A stretch of DNA of 7,031 bases from Comamonadaceae bacterium (GTDB lineage Bacteria > Pseudomonadota > Gammaproteobacteria > Burkholderiales > Burkholderiaceae_C). The notes beneath the pieces were generated by a model. It did no database searches, was not told the DNA's origin, and saw only the letters and a list, made by a program, of their open reading frames with translations. Where the stretch lies: positions 1-7,031 of the forward strand of contig CANHBU010000094.1 in NCBI GenBank assembly GCA_947458345.1, in the 5' to 3' direction. Below are positions 1-6,554 of this stretch, one piece after another. The translations under genes and the position numbers were made by a program. Every line of letters starts with the position of its first letter. The first letter of the stretch is position 1.

Positions 1-367
1 ACCATCCTTCTGAACATGGTGATAGGCAACGGGCATGTAAGTGTCAATTCCACTGACCCGTACTGAGGGGAAAGCCTCATGGCGAGACTGTTGTCTTCTA
101 TTGGCAATTCATGGACGATGAGCCATGGGTGCCAGCGTTACACCTTGCAGTTGTGAGTCCATGCAACAGCTGCTCGAACCAATGGTGCTCGGTGTTTGGT
201 AGCCAGGTGAATAGGCTAACTTGATGAGGGTGGCTACCTGCTGACATACATCAGAGGTAGAGACTGGTGCGACCCATTCCGGCACCTGTCTGAGGCTCAA
301 CCTTGGAAGGTGGCTGAGGAGGCTATCTGCGGATGATCACTGGGTGCAAGCTGCCAGCTCGGCGCCG
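1..367. other. Low-G+C stretch with no recognised gene, beyond a broken tRNA
   Basis: This stretch has visibly lower G+C (roughly half) than the rest of the window. Its right limit coincides with the point where the tRNA-Arg half ends. In the plus strand a frame open from base 1 ends at a stop codon near position 64 and could be the tail of a gene that starts outside the window, but I do not recognise the peptide. A 63-residue minus-strand frame (300 to 109, TTG start) has no recognisable motif or ribosome binding site and I do not call it. I looked for group I intron core elements, a group II domain V and the missing tRNA 3' half, and found none that convince. It may be the end of a mobile or island segment; that is inference from composition and position. 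Confidence 0.4.
198..238. repeat. Inverted repeat, 8-bp perfect stem
   Basis: GGTAGCCA at 198-205 is the exact reverse complement of TGGCTACC at 231-238, separated by 25 bases. It could form a stem-loop in RNA or DNA. No T-tract follows on either strand, so it is not an intrinsic terminator. It is the clearest dyad in the unexplained left segment. A stem of this length can occur by chance. Confidence 0.35.
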
Positions 368-405
368 TTAGGAGGCGCTCGTTCTATCCATTGAACTATG
401 CCGGC
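368..405 (-). tRNA. 5' half of tRNA-Arg(CCU), truncated after the anticodon loop
   Basis: Read on the minus strand from 405, the sequence follows tRNA rules base by base. It has a 7-nt acceptor strand GCCGGCA, then TA, then a D stem GTTC/GAAC around loop AATGGATA. Next come G26, the anticodon-stem strand AGCGC and the loop CTCCTAA. U33 is in place and the anticodon is CCU (positions 372-370), which reads AGG. The match then stops. The next bases are CGGCG instead of the required GCGCU, no TTCRA T-loop follows at the right distance, and no TGCCGGC acceptor partner appears in frame. The gene is therefore broken or interrupted at nucleotide 38 and cannot give a functional tRNA as it stands. An interrupting intron or element whose other end lies left of the window is possible. 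The identification of the 5' half is strong; the cause of the break is unknown. Confidence 0.75.
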
Positions 406-416
406 ACGCAGAGATG

Positions 417-422
417 ATTGTA
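417..422 (-). promoter_or_regulatory. Putative -10 box for the tRNA-Arg gene
   Basis: TACAAT on the minus strand matches five of six bases of the sigma-70 -10 consensus TATAAT. It lies 11 bases upstream of tRNA nucleotide 1, which suits a tRNA promoter with a very short leader. The spacer upstream is extremely G+C-rich and I see no good -35 hexamer, so the call rests on the -10 box and its position. If correct, it shows that the tRNA half is the remnant of a real, expressed gene. Confidence 0.35.
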
Positions 423-487
423 GGTGGCGGGGGCGGCCGTCGGGCGGTGGGGGTTGCCGCCAGACTGTGTGGCGTGCCGTCCGCATT

Positions 488-523
488 GGGTCGCAATGCG
501 TTTTGGGGTCGCAATGCGTTTTG
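488..523. repeat. Perfect 18-bp tandem duplication
   Basis: The unit gggtcgcaatgcgttttg occurs twice in direct succession without mismatch (488-505 and 506-523). Each unit contains CGCAATGCG, a 9-base dyad that is perfect around its central A, so the pair gives two identical small palindromes spaced 18 bp apart. Possible explanations are simple replication slippage or a duplicated protein-binding site. The sequence alone does not decide between them. Confidence 0.8.
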
Positions 524-687
524 CTTGACCACGCGGTGGGCGCGACCGACGTCTGGCATGCAGGCTACTGCGATCACAAGGTGCACAAGGTCCCGAAAGA
601 GTTGCTCGGAGTTTGCCAGGGCCAGTCTTGCGATTGGTTTTCGGCCCCGCTCCGCGCCGCGCCGCAGGGGGTCGGTCTCGGGCTCGC

Positions 688-1668
688 CTACACGTGATGA
701 CACGCGATCTGTATGCCGCCGAGCTGGCGCAGGGCGGGGCGCTCGCTCCTGCAGCGGTCGCTCGCTTGCGGGCAGCGCGGGTGGAAGGTGCAGCCAGAAG
801 GCGGGTTCAGCGGATTGGGCACCTCACCTTGCACCGGGGTGCGGGCACGGCCGGTCTGATGCATCTTGGGGATGGCGTCGAGCAGCATGCGGGTGTAGGG
901 GTGCTGCGGCTGTGAGAACAGCGTGTGCTTGTCGGCCAGCTCGACCAGGCGGCCCAGGTACATCACGCCGACCCGGTCGCTGACGTGGCGCACCACCGCC
1001 AGGTTGTGCGAGATAAAGAGATAGGTCAGGCCGCGCTGGCGCTGCAGGTCCTTCATGATGTTGAGCACCTGCGCCTGCACGCTCACATCGAGCGCCGAGG
1101 TGGGCTCGTCGCACACCAAAAATTCGGGCGCGGTGGCCAGGGCGCGGGCGATCGAGATGCGCTGGCGTTGTCCCCCCGAGAACTGGTGCGGGTACTTGAC
1201 CATGTCCAGTGCCGACAGACCCACCGAGGCCAGCAACTCCCCCACCCGCTGCTTGAGCTCGGCCGGGTTGGTGATCAGGCCGTGTTCAAGCAGCGGCTCG
1301 CCCACGATGGCCTCGACCGTCCAGCGCGGATTGAGGCTGGCGTAGGGGTCCTGGAAGATCATCTGGATGCGCTGGCGGATCTCGCGCGCTTGGTCCGATC
1401 GGTAGGCGGCATGGGCGTCCTGCCCGTCAAACTGCATGGAGCCGCGGGTGGGCTGGTACAGGCCAACGAGCAGGCGCGCGACGGTGCTTTTGCCGCAGCC
1501 GGACTCGCCGACCAAGGCCAGCGTCCGGCCGCGTTCGATCTCGAAGCTCACGCCGTCGACGGCATGCAGCAGCTGGCGCGGTTTGCCCTCGAGCACGCGG
1601 TTAAGCCAGGGCGGCGAGACGTCGAAGGTCTTGGCCAGGTCTTGTGCGACGACCAGTGGGCTGCTCAT
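688..1668 (-). CDS. ABC importer ATP-binding protein, DppF/OppF-like
   Basis: This 326-residue cytoplasmic ATPase would power uptake by a dipeptide/oligopeptide/nickel-type ABC importer, paired with the ATPase encoded just upstream. Visible motifs in order are Walker [10 protein letters not shown] (54-62), Q-loop Q106, signature FSGGQRQR (163-170), Walker B FLVCDEP (183-189) and the H-loop histidine H221. The C-terminal oligopeptide-transporter domain follows, with QHPYTR near 255-260 and four cysteines at 293, 299, 306 and 323. All catalytic residues are present and the length is normal for the family. The ATG at 1668 overlaps the upstream stop by four bases (ATGA), which supports this start and suggests translational coupling. 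No strong Shine-Dalgarno sequence is visible. It is the last gene of the operon and corresponds in position to dppF. The substrate is not determined, so I give no symbol. Confidence 0.95.
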   Translation of the reverse strand: MSSPLVVAQDLAKTFDVSPPWLNRVLEGKPRQLLHAVDGVSFEIERGRTLALVGESGCGKSTVARLLVGLYQPTRGSMQFDGQDAHAAYRSDQAREIRQRIQMIFQDPYASLNPRWTVEAIVGEPLLEHGLITNPAELKQRVGELLASVGLSALDMVKYPHQFSGGQRQRISIARALATAPEFLVCDEPTSALDVSVQAQVLNIMKDLQRQRGLTYLFISHNLAVVRHVSDRVGVMYLGRLVELADKHTLFSQPQHPYTRMLLDAIPKMHQTGRARTPVQGEVPNPLNPPSGCTFHPRCPQASDRCRSERPALRQLGGIQIACHHV

Positions 1669-2636
1669 GATGCGGCCTGCGAGTGGTGCAGCCAGCAGGC
1701 GGCGCGGGTGGCTCCGGCTGGCATGAGTTCGGGGCGTTCCTGGCCGCAGCGCTCGTGCACCTGCGGGCAGCGGGGGTTGAAGGCGCAGCCCTTGGGGATG
1801 GCGTTGAGCCGGGGCATGGCGCCGTCAATCTGGTTGAGGTTCTCGCGGTCGCTGTCCATGTCGGGGATGCAGGCCATTAGCCCTCGGGTGTAGGGGTGGG
1901 CGCTTTGGTTGATGACTTCGCGCACCGGCCCGATCTCGGCGATGCGGCCGGCGTACATGACCGCCACCCGGTCGCACGTCTCGGCGATCACCCCCATGTC
2001 GTGGGTGATGAGCATCACCGCTGCGCCGCGGTCCTTGCAGACCTTCTTGAGCAGGCTGATGATCTGCGCCTGAATCGAGACGTCCAGCGCCGTGGTGGGC
2101 TCGTCGGCGACGATCAGCTGCGGCTCGGCCGCCAAGGCCAGCGCAATGACCACGCGCTGGCGCATGCCGCCGGAGAACTGGTGCGGGTAATGGTCGATGC
2201 GCTGCTCGGCCGCCGGAATGCCAGTGTCTTGCAGCAATTCGATGGCGCGCTGGCGCGCCTGCGACGGGCTCATCGGCAGATGGGCCAAGATGGTCTCGGT
2301 CAGTTGGCGGCCGATGGTGTAGAGCGGGTTGAGCGAGGTCAGCGGGTCTTGAAAGATGGCGCCGATCTTGCGGCCACGAATATGGCGCATCTGGTCTGCG
2401 CTGAGCTGGTCGATGCGCTGGCCTTGCAGCACGATCTGCCCGCCCGCCACCCGGCCGGGGGGCTCGAGCAAGCCGATGATGGACGCCCCGGTGAGCGATT
2501 TGCCCGCGCCCGACTCGCCCACCACACCCAGAATCTCGCCCGGGGCGATGTCGAAGGAAATGTCGTCCAGCGCCCGCAGCGTACCCCGGCGGGTGGGGAA
2601 TTCGACCACGAGGTTTTGCACTTGCAGCAGACTCAT
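1665..2636 (-). CDS. ABC importer ATP-binding protein, DppD/OppD-like
   Basis: This is the first of the two nucleotide-binding subunits of the importer, 323 residues. Walker A is GESGAGKS (40-47), the Q-loop glutamine is Q96, the signature is FSGGMRQR (154-161), Walker B is LIVADEP (174-180) and the H-loop is H212. The HPYTR segment near 247-251 opens the C-terminal Dpp/Opp domain. Cysteines at 284, 290, 297 and 314 have the same 5-6-16 residue gaps as in the partner ATPase. The start at 2636 overlaps the stop of the permease gene by ATGA and is preceded by GAGG at a good distance, so I prefer it to the long in-frame extension that runs back to 3152 inside the permease gene. The family imports di- or oligopeptides, nickel, glutathione and related solutes; which applies here cannot be read from the ATPase. 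Confidence 0.95.
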   Translation of the reverse strand: MSLLQVQNLVVEFPTRRGTLRALDDISFDIAPGEILGVVGESGAGKSLTGASIIGLLEPPGRVAGGQIVLQGQRIDQLSADQMRHIRGRKIGAIFQDPLTSLNPLYTIGRQLTETILAHLPMSPSQARQRAIELLQDTGIPAAEQRIDHYPHQFSGGMRQRVVIALALAAEPQLIVADEPTTALDVSIQAQIISLLKKVCKDRGAAVMLITHDMGVIAETCDRVAVMYAGRIAEIGPVREVINQSAHPYTRGLMACIPDMDSDRENLNQIDGAMPRLNAIPKGCAFNPRCPQVHERCGQERPELMPAGATRAACWLHHSQAAS

Positions 2637-3544
2637 CGCAACCTCGGATTGAGTGCGTCGCGCAGCCAGTCGCCCAGCAGGTTGACCGACAGGGCGATGA
2701 GCACCAGCATCAGGCCGGGGAAGATGGTGATCCACCACTCGCCTGAGAACAGATAGTCGTTGCCGACCCCGATCAGGGTGCCCAGCGAGGGCGAAGTCGG
2801 CGGTACGCCCACGCCCAGAAACGACAAGGTGGCTTCGGTGATGATGGCCGTGGCCACCTGGATCGTGGCCAGCACCAGCACCGGCCCCAGCACATTGGGC
2901 AGCACATGGCGGCGCATGATGCGAAGCGGCGCGACACCGGTCACGCGGGCCGCTTGCACATACTCCTTGTTGCGCTCGACCAGGGTCGAGCCGCGCACGG
3001 TGCGCGCATACTGCACCCAGCCGGTCAGGGTGATTGAGAGGATCAGCACGCCGAAGGCCAGCGATTCGTGGGCGTTGGGAAACATTGCGCGGCCGACGCC
3101 GGCGATCAGCAGCGCCACCAAGATGGCGGGAAAGGACAGCATCACGTCGCACAGGCGCATCAAGAAGGCATCGAGCCAGCCGCCGCGAAAGCCCGCGAGC
3201 AGGCCCATCGAGACACCAATGGCCACCGACAAGATGACCGAGGCCAGTCCCACGCTCAAGGAGATGCGCGAGCCGTAGATGAGCGCCGACAGGATGTCAC
3301 GGCCCTGATCGTCGGTGCCGAGCAGAAACTTTGTGCTGCCCCCCTCGATCCAGGCCGGCGGCAGGCGCGCATCGCTCAGGTCCAGCGTGGCCAAATCAAA
3401 GGGGTTGTGCGGGGCCACCCAGTCGGCAAACAGGGCGCTGACGATGCACACCAGCGCGATGCAGGCGGCCACCATCGCTGTTGGCGAGGTTTTGAAACTG
3501 TGGCCAACATCACTGTCTAGCCAGCGGCGTAAAAGAGCGCTCAT
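2633..3544 (-). CDS. ABC importer permease, DppC/OppC-like
   Basis: This is an inner-membrane channel subunit of 303 residues, the usual size for DppC-type permeases. A short cytoplasmic N-terminus leads to a first membrane segment near 23-44. A periplasmic stretch follows, then the family motif LLGTDDQGRDILSALIYGSR (74-93). After further hydrophobic segments comes the EAA-type cytoplasmic loop EYVQAARVTGVAPLRIMRRH (194-213), which docks on the ATPases. The C-terminus is NPRLR. I chose the ATG at 3544 because the 34-residue in-frame extension (to 3646) is polar and overlaps the end of the upstream permease gene, whereas MSALLRRW gives a typical DppC N-terminus. No clear Shine-Dalgarno sequence precedes it. 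There are 55 bases to the upstream stop and a 4-base overlap with the next gene. It should pair with the DppB-like subunit. Confidence 0.94.
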   Translation of the reverse strand: MSALLRRWLDSDVGHSFKTSPTAMVAACIALVCIVSALFADWVAPHNPFDLATLDLSDARLPPAWIEGGSTKFLLGTDDQGRDILSALIYGSRISLSVGLASVILSVAIGVSMGLLAGFRGGWLDAFLMRLCDVMLSFPAILVALLIAGVGRAMFPNAHESLAFGVLILSITLTGWVQYARTVRGSTLVERNKEYVQAARVTGVAPLRIMRRHVLPNVLGPVLVLATIQVATAIITEATLSFLGVGVPPTSPSLGTLIGVGNDYLFSGEWWITIFPGLMLVLIALSVNLLGDWLRDALNPRLR

Positions 3545-3599
3545 GGTCGGATCGGAGCGGTTGGTGGGGCGCAGTCGCTTGTGTGCATCATGTCTTGAA

Positions 3600-4580
3600 T
3601 CAGTGGGCCTGCGATTTGTCGACGCGCAGGCGGGGGTCGACCACAAAGTACAGCAGGTCGACGATCAGGTTGATGACCACGAAGATCAGAGCGATCAGGC
3701 ACAGGTAGGCGGCCATCACCGGGATGTCGGCAAAGGTCACCGCCTGGATGAACAGCAGGCCCATGCCGGGCCACTGAAACACGGTCTCGGTGATGATGGC
3801 AAAGGCGATCAGGCCGCCGAGCTGCAGGCCGGTGATGGTCATCACGGGCACCAGGGTGTTTTTCAGGGCATGGCCGAAATGAATCGCCCGGTTGCTCAGG
3901 CCGCGCGCCCGCGCAAACTTGATGTAGTCGGTGCGCAGCACCTCGAGCATTTCAGCGCGCACCAGTCGCATGATCAGCGTCAGTTGAAACACCGCCAGCG
4001 TCACCGCCGGCAAGATGATGTGCTGCCATCCCTTGGCCGTGAGCAGGCCGGTTGTCCAGGTGCCGATCTTGACCACCTCGCCGCGGCCAAAGCTCGGCAG
4101 CCAGCCCAGCATCACGGCAAACACCAAGATCAGCAAAATGCCGATCAAAAAGGTGGGCAGCGACACCCCCAGCAGCGAGACGGTCATGAACAGCTGGCTC
4201 AGGAAGGTGCCCCGACGCAGCGCCGCATAGACACCCATCGGAATGCCGATCACCAGCGCCAGCAAAGCCGCTGCCAGCGCCAGCTCGAGCGTGGCCGGAA
4301 AGCGCTCGACGATGAGCGTCGAGACTTTCGTGCCTTGCCTCAGGCTCAGGCCAAACTCCCCCTGCACCGCATTGAAGAGAAAGTGCAGATACTGCACAAA
4401 AAAGGGTTGGTCCAGACCCAGGTCGGCCCGCATCTGGCGGATCTGCTCGGCGGTGGCATCTTGTCCGAGCAGAAAAACGACCGGGTCGCCCACATACTGA
4501 AACAGCAAGAACGCGATGAACGCCACCGAGGCCATGACCACCACGGCTTGCAAAAGGCGTTGAACAATGAAGGCGAACAT
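3600..4580 (-). CDS. ABC importer permease, DppB/OppB-like
   Basis: This is an inner-membrane permease of 326 residues. MFAFIVQRLLQAVVVMASVAFIAFLLF forms the characteristic first transmembrane helix. The soluble stretch near 31-80 includes QIRQMRADLGLDQPFFVQYL, typical of DppB proteins. Several hydrophobic segments follow (about 97-118, 128-158, 188-207, 242-266 and 285-316), with the EAA loop DYIKFARARGLSNRAIHFGH at 218-237 and the family ending DPRLRV. The ATG at 4580 is preferred over a TTG at 4616, because that TTG lies in the T-tract of the terminator and would add residues unlike the family. No strong ribosome binding site is visible. The gene is the first behind the intra-operon terminator, so its expression depends on read-through or on a promoter I cannot see. 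Confidence 0.94.
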   Translation of the reverse strand: MFAFIVQRLLQAVVVMASVAFIAFLLFQYVGDPVVFLLGQDATAEQIRQMRADLGLDQPFFVQYLHFLFNAVQGEFGLSLRQGTKVSTLIVERFPATLELALAAALLALVIGIPMGVYAALRRGTFLSQLFMTVSLLGVSLPTFLIGILLILVFAVMLGWLPSFGRGEVVKIGTWTTGLLTAKGWQHIILPAVTLAVFQLTLIMRLVRAEMLEVLRTDYIKFARARGLSNRAIHFGHALKNTLVPVMTITGLQLGGLIAFAIITETVFQWPGMGLLFIQAVTFADIPVMAAYLCLIALIFVVINLIVDLLYFVVDPRLRVDKSQAH

Positions 4581-4603
4581 GAAGGACCGCTGGGTCGCAG
4601 GAG

Positions 4604-4644
4604 AATAAAAAAACAAAACCCGGCGCCGCAGGGCGGGCGCCGGG
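4604..4644 (-). terminator. Intrinsic terminator between binding-protein and permease genes
   Basis: On the minus strand, CCCGGCGCC (4644-4636) pairs perfectly with GGCGCCGGG (4627-4619) around an 8-base loop, and TTTTGTTTTTTT follows at once. A 9-bp stem that is entirely G or C plus a long U-run is a textbook rho-independent terminator. It begins 17 bases after the stop codon of the binding-protein gene and ends 23 bases before the permease start. In periplasmic-binding-protein operons such a site commonly lets the binding protein be made in excess; that role here is inferred. Confidence 0.9.
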
Positions 4645-4661
4645 ATTGTTGTGCGATGGCC

Positions 4662-6233
4662 TTAGTTGACCTGAATCAGTCGCCAGTCGAGCCGGTTGTC
4701 GGCGCGGTGGACCACGTCAACATTCTTCTTCATGGCCCAGGGGATGATCTGGTTGTGAAGCGGAATATGCGAGACGGTGTCATTGGACAGTTGCAGGCCC
4801 TCGGTCAGCAGACGGTTGCGCACGGGCAGATCGGTTTCAACCTTGATCCGGTCGACCACGTAGTCCATGCGGGCGTTGGTGTAGCGGCCCACGTTGTAAT
4901 TGCCGTCGCCACCCGTGCCCACAGTGCGCGTCAGTGACTGCAAGCTGTAGAGCGCATCGAAGGTGGGCACACCCCAGCCCAGCATGTAGATGCTGGCCTC
5001 GAAGCGCTGGATCATGGGGAAGTAGGTCACCAGCGGCAAGGTGCGCAGCTTGGCGCGCACGCCCACCTTGGCCCACATCGCCGTGATGGCCTGGCAGATT
5101 TCCTCGTCGTTGATGTAGCGGTTGTTGGGGCAGGCGAAATCGACTTCAAAGCCGTTGGGATAGCCCGCCTCGGCCAGCAATTTCTGCGCAGCGGCCACGT
5201 CAAAGGGCAGGCGCTGATGGACTTTTTCCGTCCAGCCGGCCACTTGCGGCGCCACCAGGGTGCCGGTGGGCTGGCTCAGGCCGCGCATGGTCACGCGGTT
5301 GAGGTTGGCGCTGTCGATGGACTGGTAGAGCGCCTTGCGCACGCGCAGGTCTTTGAGCGGGTTCTTGCCCTTGACGTTTGAGCCGGGCAGTTCATCGCGG
5401 TGCTGGTCCATGCCCAGGAAAATCGTGCGGTTTTCCACGCCGTCCATCACCTTGAGGTTGGCGTTGGTGCGCAGGCGCGGCAGATCCTGGGGGCTGGGAT
5501 CGAGAACAAAGTCCACCTCGCCGGAGAGCAGGGCAGCAATGCGGGTGGCTTCGGCGCGCACCGGCGTGTAGACGATCTCGGTCACGTTGGTGGGATTGTT
5601 GCCCCAGTAATTGGGGTTGCGCACCAGCACCAGGCGCTGGTCAGGCTGCCACTCCTTGACCATGAAGGGGCCGGTGCCCATGGCATTGCGGTGGGCAAAG
5701 GTCTCGTCCTTGGTGCGGATGTCCTTGGGCTCCGCCGAGCGGTTCTTTTCGGCCCAGGCTTTGCTCATGATCCGCAGTTCGGTGAGCTGGTTGATCAGCA
5801 CCGGATTGGGGTCCTTCATGAGGATGTCAATCGTGTTGTTGTCAACCTTGACCACCCGATCGATCCCCTGCGTATAGACCTGGTAGTTCGACGTGCGGGC
5901 CATGGCCCGGGTAATCGAGAACACCACATCGTCGGCCGTCAGGGTCGAGCCGTCACTGAACTTGACGCCCTGGCGCAGGGTAAAGCGCATCTGGCGGGGC
6001 GTCAGCTCGCTCCAACTGGTGGCCAGCTGGGGCTCGGCTTTGAAGGTGCGGCTGTTGTAATAGACCAGCGCGTCATAGATCGACGCATGCACCCCGTTGC
6101 CCAGCGCATTGTTCTGGGAGTGAATGTCGAGCGTCGGAATGTCGCTGGCGCTGGTCCACTTGAAGGTCTTGGCATGCAGGCCGGCCGCGCTCAGGGCCAG
6201 GGCAGCGCACATCGTCAGCAGTCGAAGTTTCAT
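4662..6233 (-). CDS. Periplasmic substrate-binding protein of the ABC importer (SBP family 5, DppA/OppA-like)
   Basis: This is the secreted solute receptor of the importer, 523 residues. The start MKLRLLTM gives a short basic N-terminus, a hydrophobic core and a cleavage site AGLHA|KT after residue 21. There is no lipobox, so it should be a free periplasmic protein. The mature part shows the family-5 signatures TSASDIPTLD (27-36), LRQGVKFSDGSTLTADDVVF (87-106) and GTGPFMVKEW (186-195). The C-terminal lobe has LGWGVPTFDALYS (418-430), where the family often has acidic ligand-contacting residues, and IPLHNQIIPWA near 490-500. Six further codons upstream (TTG at 6251) would precede the signal peptide and are unlikely. 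No Shine-Dalgarno sequence is evident before 6233. It is the promoter-proximal gene, followed by a strong terminator and then the permease genes. The ligand is unknown: a peptide, an opine, glutathione and nickel are all possible for the family. Confidence 0.95.
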   Translation of the reverse strand: MKLRLLTMCAALALSAAGLHAKTFKWTSASDIPTLDIHSQNNALGNGVHASIYDALVYYNSRTFKAEPQLATSWSELTPRQMRFTLRQGVKFSDGSTLTADDVVFSITRAMARTSNYQVYTQGIDRVVKVDNNTIDILMKDPNPVLINQLTELRIMSKAWAEKNRSAEPKDIRTKDETFAHRNAMGTGPFMVKEWQPDQRLVLVRNPNYWGNNPTNVTEIVYTPVRAEATRIAALLSGEVDFVLDPSPQDLPRLRTNANLKVMDGVENRTIFLGMDQHRDELPGSNVKGKNPLKDLRVRKALYQSIDSANLNRVTMRGLSQPTGTLVAPQVAGWTEKVHQRLPFDVAAAQKLLAEAGYPNGFEVDFACPNNRYINDEEICQAITAMWAKVGVRAKLRTLPLVTYFPMIQRFEASIYMLGWGVPTFDALYSLQSLTRTVGTGGDGNYNVGRYTNARMDYVVDRIKVETDLPVRNRLLTEGLQLSNDTVSHIPLHNQIIPWAMKKNVDVVHRADNRLDWRLIQVN

Positions 6234-6345
6234 GGTGATTAAGGAAAACAAATGAAAGAACGCTGAGTATCCCGGGCTTTGGACCTCAATTTCATTAGGG
6301 ACTGCCCTGATTTCTTCAAAGTCGAGGGGTTATTGGGAGGGCTCA

Positions 6346-6443
6346 TTTTTTGTCAGCTCGGCGTTCCGCCGTGCCTTAAAGGGGCGGCACAAGCGTATTT
6401 TGTACTTGCCAGGAGCGGCCTTTAGCCGCGAGGCGCTCGCGCC
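6346..6443. repeat. Composite REP-like repeat, left copy
   Basis: This is one of two direct copies (the other is at 6891-6995). Its left edge, 18 bases at 6346-6363, matches 6891-6908 with one difference. Its right edge, 33 bases at 6411-6443, matches 6963-6995 with two differences. The middle is diverged and a few bases shorter. The right edge folds into two adjacent perfect hairpins: GCGGC/GCCGC around CTTTA (6415-6429) and GGCGC/GCGCC around TC (6432-6443). The copy lies between the CigR-like gene and the ABC operon. Confidence 0.75.
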
Positions 6444-6490
6444 GTGACGGGACGTGGCGATCCGTAGGCCTTTGATTTAAAAAGGTTTTT

Positions 6491-6518
6491 GGATTGCTTT
6501 ACTTCGTTCGCAATGACG
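6491..6518. repeat. REP-type palindrome (ATTGC...GCAAT)
   Basis: ATTGC at 6493-6497 and GCAAT at 6510-6514 form a stem around a loop carrying CTTCG. The minus strand reads CGTCATTGCGAACGAAG and so on to GCAATCC, a pattern I recall from dispersed intergenic repeats in many bacteria that read like 'GTCATTGCGAnnnGAAGcnAAGCAATCC'. It lies 37 bases past the stop of the CigR-like gene, a usual place for such elements. Confidence 0.6.
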
Positions 6519-6554
6519 ACAACGGACTTTTGCAGACCGCCCTTAGGGGCTGGC

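Larger units (their letters stand above)
406..687. other. Gene-free G+C-rich region between the ABC operon and the tRNA half
   Basis: This region follows the stop codon of the last ABC transporter gene. It holds the 18-bp tandem repeat and the putative tRNA -10 box. No hairpin followed by a T-run is visible on the minus strand, so I cannot point to an intrinsic terminator for the operon. A 111-residue minus-strand frame (703 to 368) crosses the whole region. It reads through the tandem repeat and ends inside the tRNA half, which is typical of a spurious frame in G+C-rich DNA. The overlapping plus-strand frames are rich in Arg, Ala and Gly with no family resemblance. Confidence 0.5.
6234..6554. 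other. Leader region of the ABC operon containing REP-like repeats
   Basis: No gene is supported here. Reading toward the operon, the region contains the REP-type palindrome at 6491-6518, the left copy of the roughly 100-bp repeat (6346-6443), and then about 110 bases of less G+C-rich DNA ahead of the binding-protein start. The operon promoter should lie in those last bases. The best hexamer pairs I can find on the minus strand (TTGAAG with TAATGA at a 16-base gap, or TTGAGG with a poor partner) are weak, so I do not call a promoter. A 171-residue frame across 6422-6937 is a shadow of the downstream-edge gene and the repeats. Confidence 0.5.

Noticed and set aside
60..95. Stem-loop TGAGG/CCTCA with a GGAAAG loop resembling group II domain V
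   Set aside because: Only the upper five pairs form. The lower strands GACCCGTAC and GGCGAGACTG do not pair and the AGC triad is missing.
109..300. 63-residue minus-strand frame in the left segment
   Set aside because: It starts with TTG, has no ribosome binding site and shows no recognisable motif. Such a length is expected by chance.
1..367. Group I or group II intron inserted in the tRNA
   Set aside because: The position in the anticodon loop is suggestive, but I found no P7-type AGACTA core, no plausible internal guide next to the break, no GTGYG at the junction and no domain V. A GTGCG at 268 on the plus strand lies in the wrong place and orientation.
368..703. 111-residue minus-strand frame after the last ABC gene
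   Set aside because: It reads through the tandem repeat and ends within the tRNA half; its C-terminus is simply the tRNA translated. It has no ribosome binding site and no family resemblance.
3315..4937. 540-residue plus-strand open frame
   Set aside because: It lies entirely antisense to the DppB-like, DppC-like and binding-protein genes, is rich in Gln, His, Arg and Asp with no domain, and is the usual codon-bias shadow of G+C-rich genes.
6234..6345. Sigma-70 promoter for the ABC operon
   Set aside because: A promoter must exist, but no hexamer pair is close enough to consensus to place it with confidence.
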